Source: Deltaproteobacteria bacterium (GTDB lineage Bacteria; Desulfobacterota; Desulfobacteria; Desulfobacterales; B30-G6). From it: a DNA stretch of 64,000 nucleotides. Location of the stretch: the NCBI GenBank assembly GCA_022340465.1, contig JAJDNW010000022.1, positions 1-64,000 of the forward strand, in the 5' to 3' direction. A program made the position numbers and the translations under genes. Positions 51,669 to 58,908 of this stretch are shown here, one piece after another (positions within the stretch are counted from its first letter, which is position 1; every line of letters begins with the position of its first letter). The notes beneath the pieces were generated by a model. That model saw only the letters and a list, made by a program, of their open reading frames with translations. It did no database searches and was not told the DNA's origin.

Positions 51669-51733
51669 AGGGATTCCAGGGGGCAAGTGGTTTCCGATTT
51701 CGAACCCTTACCCCCCTGGTTTTTCGAATCCCT
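51669..51733 (-). other. Long imperfect hairpin between hcp and the HD gene
   Basis: AGGGATTC (51669-51676) pairs with GAATCCCT (51726-51733), and inside CCAGGGGG with CCCCCCTGG, about 65 nt in total. Downstream of the hcp stop hairpin on the minus strand, so it may stabilise or end the hcp transcript. Confidence 0.5.
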
Positions 51734-51739
51734 ATAGTA

Positions 51740-51781
51740 GCGGCGCAGCCGCGTTTGCTAAAAATTACGAAGCAATTTTTA
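51740..51781 (-). terminator. Stop-codon hairpin and GC box at the end of hcp
   Basis: TAAAAATT (51781-51774 read on the minus strand) begins with the hcp TAA and pairs with AATTTTTA 7 bases later (23 bp overall, 51759-51781); GCGGCTGCGCCGC follows on the minus strand (51752-51740). Same plan as at 11463-11503. Confidence 0.6.
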
Positions 51782-53407
51782 TCCGAGGATGGCCTTCAGA
51801 TCCTCGTCCGGTGTCGTTATGGGCATAATATTGAAATTCTTAACCAGTACGTCAAGCACGTTGGGGGAAATAAACGCCGGCAGGCTCGGTCCGAGCCGGA
51901 TGTCCTTGATCCCCAGGTGCAGCAGAGAGAGCAGGATGACACAGGCCTTCTGCTCATACCATGACAATACCATGGAGAGCGGCAGGTCGTTGACATCGCA
52001 TTCGAAGGCGTTGGCCAAGGCGACCGCAATCTGCACGGCGGAGTAGGCGTCGTTGCACTGGCCCACGTCCAGGAGCCTGGGAATGCCGCCGATGTCCCCG
52101 AGATCCATGTCGAAGAAACGGAATTTGCCGCAGGCCAGGGTCAATACAACACTGTCCGCGGGCACCTTTTCGACAAATTCGGTGTAGTAGTTGCGGCCGG
52201 GCTTGGCGCCGTCGCAGCCGGCAACCAGGAAGAAGTGCCTGATAGCCTTGTTTTTCACGGCTTCGATGACCTTGTCGGCCACGCCCAGGACGGCATTGCG
52301 GGCAAAGCCCACCATGACGGACTTACCGGGGGCATCCTCCTCAAACCCCGGCATGGCCAGCGCTTTTTCGACAAGCGGGGTGAAGTCTTTATCGACGAGG
52401 TGCGTCACGCCGGGCCAACCCACCAGGCCGGTCGTATAGATATTGCCCTTGTATTCATCTCTGGGTTTCTGGATGCAGTTGGTGGTCATCAGGATGGGCC
52501 CCGGGAAGGCGGCGAACTCCCTGGCCTGATTCTGCCAGGCGGTCCCGTAATGGCCGTAAAAGTGGTCGTATTTTTTAAGCTCCGGATAACCGTGACAGGG
52601 CAGCATCTCACCGTGGGTGTACACGTTGATGCCCTTGCCCTGACTTTGCTTCAGTACTTCTTCCAGGTCCTTGAGGTCGTGACCCGAGACCAGGATGGCC
52701 TTGCCCTTCTTCGCCCCCAGGGGGACACTGGTGGGGACGGGATGGCCGTAGGTCCCCGTGTTGCCGGCATCCAGAAGTTCCATGGCCTTGAGATTCACCT
52801 CGCCGCATTTCAGCGCCAGCCCGACGAGTTCGTCAACACCGATGTCGTCGTTGAGGGTGGCTGCCAGGCCTTCATAGATGAAGGCGTAAATGGCATCGTC
52901 CGTCTGGCCGAGGATACGGGCGTGGTCGGCATAGGCCGCCAGCCCCTTGATGCCGTATACGATAAGTTCTCTCAAGGAAAGGATGTCGGGGTTGAGATCG
53001 GGATTGGCCTTGACCCCCACGCCTCCCCCCTGGGCGACGAGTTCGTCCTTGGTGGCAGCCGCCTGAAAAACGGCGGCTGGCGCCGTGAAATCGACCTTGC
53101 CTCCTGCCGCGGCCACTTTTACCTTGAGCGCTTCCCTCAATTCGACGCTTCGATTGATCAGTTTGACGAAGCGTTCGGCATCGAAATTGACGTTGGTCAG
53201 GGTGGAAAAAATGGCTTCGCAGGTAAACCGGTCGACCTCGCTACTCCTGACACCGACCTTGCTACCCTCCACTGCATAGAGGGAGAGCCCTTTGAGCGCA
53301 TGAATCAAAAGATCCTGCAGGGCGGCCGTATCGGGCTGCTTCCCGCAAACGCCTATTTTGGTGCACCCTTCGCCCTTTGCCGTCTGCTCACATTGAAAAC
53401 AAAACAT
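51779..53407 (-). CDS. hcp: Hybrid cluster protein (hydroxylamine/nitric oxide reductase)
   Basis: 542 residues, class I Hcp spacing of the proximal cluster: C3, C6, C15, C21 ('CFQCEQTAKGEGCTKIGVC'). The hybrid-cluster ligands sit in 'HGEMLPCHGYPEL', 'TTNCIQKP', 'AGCDGAKPGRNYYTEF' and 'GDIGGIPRLLDVGQCNDAYSA'. Function in nitrosative stress, NO or hydroxylamine reduction. ATG 53407 after AAGGAGG. The divergent hcpR and a perfect HcpR-type site lie upstream. Confidence 0.96.
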   Translation of the reverse strand: MFCFQCEQTAKGEGCTKIGVCGKQPDTAALQDLLIHALKGLSLYAVEGSKVGVRSSEVDRFTCEAIFSTLTNVNFDAERFVKLINRSVELREALKVKVAAAGGKVDFTAPAAVFQAAATKDELVAQGGGVGVKANPDLNPDILSLRELIVYGIKGLAAYADHARILGQTDDAIYAFIYEGLAATLNDDIGVDELVGLALKCGEVNLKAMELLDAGNTGTYGHPVPTSVPLGAKKGKAILVSGHDLKDLEEVLKQSQGKGINVYTHGEMLPCHGYPELKKYDHFYGHYGTAWQNQAREFAAFPGPILMTTNCIQKPRDEYKGNIYTTGLVGWPGVTHLVDKDFTPLVEKALAMPGFEEDAPGKSVMVGFARNAVLGVADKVIEAVKNKAIRHFFLVAGCDGAKPGRNYYTEFVEKVPADSVVLTLACGKFRFFDMDLGDIGGIPRLLDVGQCNDAYSAVQIAVALANAFECDVNDLPLSMVLSWYEQKACVILLSLLHLGIKDIRLGPSLPAFISPNVLDVLVKNFNIMPITTPDEDLKAILG

Positions 53408-53609
53408 GGTTGCCTCCTTTACATTAGAAACGTTCAGTTATTTTTTTAGGGTCATTACCAATTTGCCAACGCTTTTCCTTAAACGTGATACCGAGTTTAT
53501 CCTTATTTCTAACGCTAAAAATTATTGTTTGATGCTTTTTCATCCATGCACTCAAGCACCAATTGCCTGATGTTGATGTGCAGTTTATGGGATCGTGAAC
53601 AATTTTTCC

Positions 53610-53623
53610 TTGACTTAAGTCAA
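53610..53623. promoter_or_regulatory. HcpR-type operator palindrome
   Basis: TTGACTTAAGTCAA, a perfect 14-bp palindrome; TTGACnnnnGTCAA is the pattern I recall for HcpR sites of Desulfobacterota. On the hcp strand CATAAA (53589-53584) begins 28 bases from its centre, close to a class II (-41.5) activator arrangement; for hcpR the centre is about -64. So one site could serve both genes. Confidence 0.75.
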
Positions 53624-53645
53624 CACCAAATAAAATTTTTAACGC

Positions 53646-53674
53646 TTGACCATGAAAATAAGGCGTGAAATAAT
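53646..53674 (+). promoter_or_regulatory. Sigma-70-type promoter of hcpR
   Basis: TTGACC (53646-53651), 17-bp spacer, AATAAT (53669-53674). The untranslated leader to ATG 53780 is about 100 bases and contains a GCGGC GCA GCCGC box (53736-53748) like the ones at gene ends. The rest of the 372-bp hcp-hcpR gap holds no gene. Confidence 0.55.
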
Positions 53675-53779
53675 GCAACCCGCTTATATCTATAGTAAAA
53701 ATTAAATCAAAAAAATATTCACCACAAAATTTTTTTTGCGGCGCAGCCGCATCCAATTTTAACGCGCAGCGATAAAATT

Positions 53780-54463
53780 ATGGAAAAAATACTTGAAATC
53801 ATAGCGCAGATTCCGATTTTCGAAGGTTTGTCCGAAGCGGAGTTGAAAGAACTGCGCCGGATAGCCAGGGACAGGTTTTACAACAAGGGGCAAACCGTTT
53901 TTTCAGAGGGTGACGAAGGAAACGGCTTTTACGTCGTGGCGGCGGGCAAGGTGAAGATCTACAAGATGTCGCAGGAGGGCAAGGAGCAGATCCTGCATAT
54001 TTATGGACCGGGCAATCCCTTTGGCGAGGTGCCGGTGTTTTCGGGTAAAAGGTTCCCGGCCAATGCCCAGACCCTCTCGAAAAGCCACCTTCTGTTTTTT
54101 CCCCGTACGTCCTTTATAACGTTGATTTCCAACAACCCATCCCTTTGTCTGAATATGCTGGCGGTGCTTTCCATGCGTTTGCGGCAGTTCACCGTCCAGG
54201 TGGAGAATCTGTCTCTCAAGGAGGTTCCCGGCCGGCTTGCGTCCTATCTCCTTTACCTGGCGCGGGAACAGGAGAACGGGCACGTCGTTTCCCTGCCCAT
54301 TTCCAAGGGGCAACTGGCCAGTCTTCTGGGAACCATCCCCGAAACCCTGTCCCGGATCCTGGCAAAAATGAGCGGCCGCCGGTTGATAGGGGTGGAGGGC
54401 GGCCGTATCGACCTGCTGGACCCTGCGGGGCTGGAGGAACTTGCCGAGACCGGGAAACTGTAA
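53780..54463 (+). CDS. CRP/FNR-family regulator, HcpR-like
   Basis: 227 residues. Cyclic-nucleotide-type sensor domain ('IPIFEGLSEAELKELRRIARDRFYNKGQTVFSEGDEGNGFYVVAAGKVKIYK', 'GPGNPFGEVPVFSGKRFPA'), dimer helix, and C-terminal helix-turn-helix 'ISKGQLASLLGTIPETLSRILAKMS' with the PETLSR recognition helix. No N-terminal Cys set, so not an FNR-type Fe-S sensor; HcpR proteins bind haem or sense NO. Divergent to hcp. A CooA-like CO role is possible given cooS at 44 kb, but position favours hcp. Confidence 0.9.
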   Translation: MEKILEIIAQIPIFEGLSEAELKELRRIARDRFYNKGQTVFSEGDEGNGFYVVAAGKVKIYKMSQEGKEQILHIYGPGNPFGEVPVFSGKRFPANAQTLSKSHLLFFPRTSFITLISNNPSLCLNMLAVLSMRLRQFTVQVENLSLKEVPGRLASYLLYLAREQENGHVVSLPISKGQLASLLGTIPETLSRILAKMSGRRLIGVEGGRIDLLDPAGLEELAETGKL

Positions 54464-54547
54464 TTACGAATTTGCGAAGTGAATTATTTTAACTAGAAAT
54501 TGCATTTATTTGTGGAAGAGCGATATCGGAATCCGCAGGATTTAGGC

Positions 54548-54592
54548 AAAATTCCCCAATACCCTGCAGTTTGCTGCAGGGAGAGGAATTTT
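54548..54592 (+). terminator. Terminator after hcpR
   Basis: Outer arms AAAATTCC (54548-54555) and GGAATTTT (54585-54592), inner stem CCCTGCAG/CTGCAGGG with loop TTTG, then GTTCTTTC. Confidence 0.75.
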
Positions 54593-54608
54593 GTTCTTTC
54601 GAACAGGA

Positions 54609-54650
54609 GCGACGTAGTTGCGTTTCATAAAATCGTGAAACACGATTTTA
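54609..54650 (-). terminator. Stop-codon hairpin with GC box at the end of the HMA gene
   Basis: TAAAATCGTG/CACGATTTTA arms with 3-base loop (54628-54650) begin with the gene's TAA; GCGACGTAGTTGCG (54609-54622) follows on the minus strand. Almost the same sequence as at 12369-12410. Confidence 0.6.
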
Positions 54651-54851
54651 TTTTGCCGGATAATTGATTTCCTGCAGTTTTTCCTTGATCAGGGCCAGGC
54701 TTGCCGGGGCGTCCCACTCCACGTGCACGACCTTGGATTCCGGGTCTCCGGAAACGGCGCCGACACCCTCCATTTCACTCAATTCATTCTTGATGGCGGC
54801 CACACAGTGGCCACAGGATATATTGGGTATGGTTAGATCTTGCTTTTCCAT
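54648..54851 (-). CDS. Heavy-metal-associated (HMA) domain protein
   Basis: 67 residues, a single HMA fold: 'LTIPNISCGHCVAAIKNELSEMEGVGAVSGDPESKVVHVEWD'. The metal-binding motif is 'ISCGHC' (usual MxCxxC with Ile for Met, Ser before Cys). A copper chaperone or a small redox-metal protein. Overlaps the end of the sulfite-reductase-like gene by 19 bp, so translated together with it. Confidence 0.9.
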   Translation of the reverse strand: MEKQDLTIPNISCGHCVAAIKNELSEMEGVGAVSGDPESKVVHVEWDAPASLALIKEKLQEINYPAK

Positions 54852-55663
54852 GGTTTTTTCCTTTCCTTTTCGAATTCAGCGGACAATTTTTCAAAATCGG
54901 CAGGTTGCAACAGGTTGGCAAATCGTTGGCCTTTTTCGCTGTGCCGCTTATAGAAACTAATGCAGTAATCCACGATGGCAAGTACGTCGCTTTCGTCGAA
55001 TATGCCGGGCAATTCCCTGGCCAGTTGAGGATGCCGCCCCAGTTTGCCCCCCAGAAGAACCCTGAACCCCCTCCTATCTTCGGCGATGGTGCCGGTTGGA
55101 CAGGCAGCGATACATTTGCCGCAGTGCATGCAGGCATTAACGTCGATCGTCGGCCGGTCGGCCTCGGCGGGCAGTGCAGCGCAGTCGTCGGGACAGTCGT
55201 CGACACACGCGCGGCAGGCCGAGCAGGGTTCATCGGTCACCTGCGGTACGGCCGCCCCGATAATACCGATGTCTTTGATCTGGGGCTGGGAACAGGCATT
55301 GGGGCATTCCGCCAGGGCCACCCTGAATTCATGGTGGAACTTCAGGTCCGTGCCGACCTTGTTTTTCAAAAAGGCCAGGATGTCCGCTTTTTCGAAAATC
55401 CGTTCGATTTTTTCCAGCAGACGGTCGGTTTGCAACACCCGGTTGGGGCATCCAGCCCCGCCAAAACAGGTGCTCACCTGATAACCCTTCACCTCTTTGC
55501 CCATGTCGGCCATAAAGCGTTCCCGCGTTCGCTTGACGTCGGCCAGGGAAACGGTCTTTTTCCCGGCCCCGGCAGTCTCCGCCTCCACCCGCGTACGAAC
55601 TTTTTTGCGAACAAAGAAGGGTACCTTTTTTAAAGCCTGTTCGGCCTCCTGACTCCAGCGCAT
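54833..55663 (-). CDS. Small sirohaem sulfite/nitrite-reductase-like protein with ferredoxin domain
   Basis: 276 residues. Residues 1-50 resemble the PCP_red domain ('WSQEAEQALKKVPFFVRKKVRTRVEAETAG'). Then a half sulfite-reductase unit with the sirohaem-[4Fe-4S] Cys set C66, C72 and C120, C124 ('STCFGGAGCP', 'ALAECPNACSQP'), then two [4Fe-4S] motifs (C147, C150, C153, C157; C178, C181, C184, C188), and a return to the reductase fold. Resembles low-molecular-mass assimilatory-type reductases with an inserted ferredoxin. Substrate could be sulfite, nitrite or hydroxylamine; the hcpR neighbourhood favours nitrogen. Confidence 0.85.
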   Translation of the reverse strand: MRWSQEAEQALKKVPFFVRKKVRTRVEAETAGAGKKTVSLADVKRTRERFMADMGKEVKGYQVSTCFGGAGCPNRVLQTDRLLEKIERIFEKADILAFLKNKVGTDLKFHHEFRVALAECPNACSQPQIKDIGIIGAAVPQVTDEPCSACRACVDDCPDDCAALPAEADRPTIDVNACMHCGKCIAACPTGTIAEDRRGFRVLLGGKLGRHPQLARELPGIFDESDVLAIVDYCISFYKRHSEKGQRFANLLQPADFEKLSAEFEKERKKPWKSKI

Positions 55664-55907
55664 AGCCGTTCACTCCAAAACACCGGCGGTTTTAATAAAT
55701 CGTTCGCAAAGCGTTTGGTATTTTTTCAAATCTATAACCGTTAACAAGGTAAAAGCCTGCCGGCCGGTGCGGTATTATTCCTCGGCAATCGTTGTGCCTT
55801 ATTTTGGGCTATAGGCCCGGATTTATAAGTAGCTATTCTACCTTCCTGAATGTTGATACGCCCCCTACCTGTTGCTACGGGCAAGAGGACACAACGCCCG
55901 ACACCCG

Positions 55908-56222
55908 TCACCGTTGTTTGTCCAGCACTTCCTGGGCCCATCCCATGGCGGCGATCATGTTGGGGAAGCCGGTGGTGGTGATAGACAGAAGGATAGCTTG
56001 CCGAATTTCATCTTCGGTCGCCTGCGATGCGAGCGCCTTGCGCACGGCCGACATGACGGCACCCCTGGAATTCACCCCCACGGCGATGCCGAGTTTGATC
56101 AGATCCTGCGATTTGTTGTCCAACGGTCCTACATCACGGCAGATGCGGCCCAACGTTTTGTAATGATCGGTGATTTCGGGATACCTCTTGGAAAAATTTT
56201 CGAATGTTTTGGGTAGATACAT
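55908..56222 (-). CDS. Carboxymuconolactone decarboxylase/AhpD-like protein without CxxC
   Basis: 104 residues. 'KLGIAVGVNSRGAVMSAVRKALASQATEDEIRQAILLSITTTGFPNMIAAMGWAQEVL' matches the AhpD-like fold, but the CxxC of peroxidase members is absent (NSRGAVMSA). Role in peroxide defence therefore unlikely; function unknown. ATG 56222 after GAGG. Followed by 244 bp to the sulfite-reductase-like gene with nothing recognised. Confidence 0.82.
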   Translation of the reverse strand: MYLPKTFENFSKRYPEITDHYKTLGRICRDVGPLDNKSQDLIKLGIAVGVNSRGAVMSAVRKALASQATEDEIRQAILLSITTTGFPNMIAAMGWAQEVLDKQR

Positions 56223-56312
56223 GGGGCCTCCTCTGTTTGGCGTTGCGGTGCTGTTTATTTAAATGGTCACTCGAGCCCTTTATGTCAACAAAAAGCTGTA
56301 TCAACCTAGTAT

Positions 56313-56344
56313 AGGCGGCACCCCCGCCATAGGCGGGTAAGCCT
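56313..56344. other. Small GC hairpin upstream of resB
   Basis: CCCGCC (56323-56328)/GGCGGG (56332-56337) with outer AGGC/GCCT; no T-run on either strand. Confidence 0.4.
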
Positions 56345-56457
56345 CGACAACCCCTCAAGGCAGGCCAAAATTATCTCTTGGATATTGGAATTTATGGAAT
56401 TGACATAGGTCGAGGTAATATCTATCTTGAAAAGATATTCCAAACGTGAGGAGATAC

Positions 56458-57897
56458 ATGAAAAGCAACCATCCGGTCTGGAAATTATTCGTGTCGGTAA
56501 AGCTGACCGTTTTCCTGCTGCTCTCCCTGGCCGCAACCTCGGTTATCGGGACGGTTATCAAACAGAATGCCACCCCGGACTATTATTTTCATAAATTCGG
56601 TCCGTTTTTTTCCCGCCTGTTCGATGTGCTGGGCATTTTCGACATGTACCATGCATGGTGGTTTCAGCTGCTGTTGATTTTATTGATCGCCAACGTCGTG
56701 GTCTGCTCCATCGATCGGCTTACGGCAACATGGAAACTGGTTTTTCCTAAAAAGAAAACCTTCAACCCAACCCGCTTTGAAAAGGTTAAAGAAAAGCAAA
56801 CCTTTTCCACAAAACGCCCGCCGAGTGAACTGGAAAACGCGTATTCTTCCTTCGCCGCCAAAAAAATGGGTCGCCCGCAGGTGGAAAAGGCAACGGACGG
56901 TTTCCTCGTCTTTGCGGAAAAATGGCGTTGGACGCGGTTCGGGGTATATATCGTACACTTCAGCGTCATTTTGCTCATCGTGGGCGCCATCATCGGCAAC
57001 CTGTTCGGCTTTAAAGGGTTTGTCACCATACCCGAAGGGGATTCCGTCGATCGGGTTCAGATCAGAAACAGCCGGCGCATGCAGCCGTTGGGATTCACGA
57101 TTCGCTGTGATGATTTCTTTGTCAGTTTTCACGATACCGGGGCTCCCAAGGAGTTTCGTTCCAGCTTGACCATTCTGGAAAATGACAAGCCGGTGATGAC
57201 CAAAGACGTCATCATGAATCACCCCCTTCGATACCGGGGCATCAGCATCTTCCAGTACAGTTACGGGGAAATGGCGCCTGAAAAAATGCCGGGGCATGAC
57301 TTTTCCACCGACGACATTCACTTGAATTTTACCGTCAAATCCTCAGGGATGGTATATAAGCGCAGGGTGGAGATCGGCAAGCCGGTAGAGATCCCTGAAG
57401 GGTTGGGGCGTTTTACCCTGATGGAATTCAGACCTTCGGCCGATTTCAGAGGGCAGAACATCGGGGCGGCACTGGTAGGGGTGCTGACACCGTCGGACGG
57501 AGCGCCGGTGGAGGTGCTTTTGCCGCTGCACTTTCCAAATTTCGATAAAATGAGGCGTGGCGCAGTGGTGATATCCGTGGCCGATCAGAAAAAGGAAACC
57601 TTTTCACCGGCGAAAAAAGAACATATCCGCTACTATACCGGACTGGAGGTGAACAAGGACCCGGGGGTCTGGGTGGTTTACAGCGGATTTGTCATTATGA
57701 TCGTCGGGTGCTTCGTGACTTTTTTCATGTCGCACCAGCAATTCTGCATAAAGGTCACGCGCAGCGAGCACGGCAGCAGCATCGAGGTCATGGGGGTCGC
57801 CAACAAAAACAAGATCGGCATGCAGCGCAAGGTGGCGGCCATCGCCGAGCAACTCAAAAAAAATGAACCGGGTGTTTCAGAAAAAAATAAGGGGTAG
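56458..57897 (+). CDS. resB: Cytochrome c biogenesis protein ResB/Ccs1
   Basis: 479 residues from ATG 56458 with GAGGAG just upstream (a GTG four codons earlier is weaker). N-terminal helix 'VKLTVFLLLSLAATSVIGTVIKQN', 'MYHAWWFQLLLILLIANVVVCSIDRL', third helix 'FGVYIVHFSVILLIVGAIIGNLFGF', long periplasmic domain, and a last helix near the end ('VYSGFVIMIVGCFVTFFMSHQQ'). System II haem ligation to c-type cytochromes, acting with CcsA. Followed by ccsA after 3 bp. Confidence 0.92.
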   Translation: MKSNHPVWKLFVSVKLTVFLLLSLAATSVIGTVIKQNATPDYYFHKFGPFFSRLFDVLGIFDMYHAWWFQLLLILLIANVVVCSIDRLTATWKLVFPKKKTFNPTRFEKVKEKQTFSTKRPPSELENAYSSFAAKKMGRPQVEKATDGFLVFAEKWRWTRFGVYIVHFSVILLIVGAIIGNLFGFKGFVTIPEGDSVDRVQIRNSRRMQPLGFTIRCDDFFVSFHDTGAPKEFRSSLTILENDKPVMTKDVIMNHPLRYRGISIFQYSYGEMAPEKMPGHDFSTDDIHLNFTVKSSGMVYKRRVEIGKPVEIPEGLGRFTLMEFRPSADFRGQNIGAALVGVLTPSDGAPVEVLLPLHFPNFDKMRRGAVVISVADQKKETFSPAKKEHIRYYTGLEVNKDPGVWVVYSGFVIMIVGCFVTFFMSHQQFCIKVTRSEHGSSIEVMGVANKNKIGMQRKVAAIAEQLKKNEPGVSEKNKG

Positions 57898-57900
57898 CCG

Positions 57901-58740
57901 ATGAACAGCTCTCAATTATTGTCCTTTGTCACGTTCGCGTATGGTTTTGCCGCGACGCTGTATATCGTGGCCTGGGTCTTTAAAAAAGCTTCGCCGGCTC
58001 GGATTGCCAAATGGGCCCTCATGATCGGCGCCGTTGCCAATGCCGCCGGATTTTTGCTGCGGTGGAAAGAATCGTATGCCATCGGCTACGGCCATGTGCC
58101 CCTTTCCAACATGTACGAATCCCTGGTCTTTTTCGCCCTGACCATCGGAGCTATCTACCTGTTCATCGAGTTTCGCTATAAAACACCCGTGTTGGGTGCC
58201 TTTGCAACCCCCATCGCTTTTCTGGCCATGGCCTACGCTTCCCTGTCGCCCCACGCCAGTGACAAAATCCAGCCCCTGATTCCCGTTCTGAAAAGCAACT
58301 GGCTGATCGCCCATGTGATGACATGCTTTCTTGGCTACTCGTCCTTTGCCGTGGCTTTCGGCATCAGCCTCATGTACCTGATCAAACACCGGGCGCCGGA
58401 CCGGGAGGGCGGGATTTTGGGACGGCTTCCCGGGTTGAAAGCACTGGACGAGCTTACCCATCAGATGGTCATGTTCGGTTTCCTGTTTCTTTCCGTGGGC
58501 ATCATCACCGGTGCGGTGTGGGCCAATTCCGCCTGGGGCACGTACTGGTCCTGGGACCCCAAGGAGACCTGGTCCCTGATCACCTGGTTTGTCTACGCCA
58601 CGCTGCTGCACGCACGCATGATGCGGGGGTGGTACGGGAAGAAAATAGCCTATCTGTCTATTATCGGATTCGGCGCTGTGATGTTTACCTATTTCGGCGT
58701 CAATTTCCTACCCGGGTTGCACAGCTACGGGTCCATGTAG
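57901..58740 (+). CDS. ccsA: Cytochrome c biogenesis protein CcsA/ResC
   Basis: 279 residues, eight membrane helices. Haem-handling motif 'WGTYWSWDPKETWSLITWF' (WWD-type) and conserved His residues ('HVPLSNMYESLVFF', 'HVMTCFLGYSSFAVAFG', 'LHARMMRGW'). Together with ResB forms the haem exporter/synthetase. Location straight before rnfC suggests that a c-type cytochrome is linked to the Rnf function. Confidence 0.93.
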   Translation: MNSSQLLSFVTFAYGFAATLYIVAWVFKKASPARIAKWALMIGAVANAAGFLLRWKESYAIGYGHVPLSNMYESLVFFALTIGAIYLFIEFRYKTPVLGAFATPIAFLAMAYASLSPHASDKIQPLIPVLKSNWLIAHVMTCFLGYSSFAVAFGISLMYLIKHRAPDREGGILGRLPGLKALDELTHQMVMFGFLFLSVGIITGAVWANSAWGTYWSWDPKETWSLITWFVYATLLHARMMRGWYGKKIAYLSIIGFGAVMFTYFGVNFLPGLHSYGSM

Positions 58741-58908
58741 CCCCAAGCGCTTCATACGGAACACCTTAATCTCAGGTTTTTGCAGCACTGAGGTTAAAAA
58801 TGACAATTTTCGCCACAAACGCTTGCTTTTTTGGGGGGCATTGGGTAAAGGCTGACACGTTTTTTCGAGACGATCGAATATCAGCCAGTTTTACCAGGAG
58901 TGTTAACG

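Noticed and set aside
53424-53756. 110-residue minus-strand frame in the hcp-hcpR gap
   Set aside because: It covers the HcpR site and both promoters, has no ribosome-binding site and no family resemblance.
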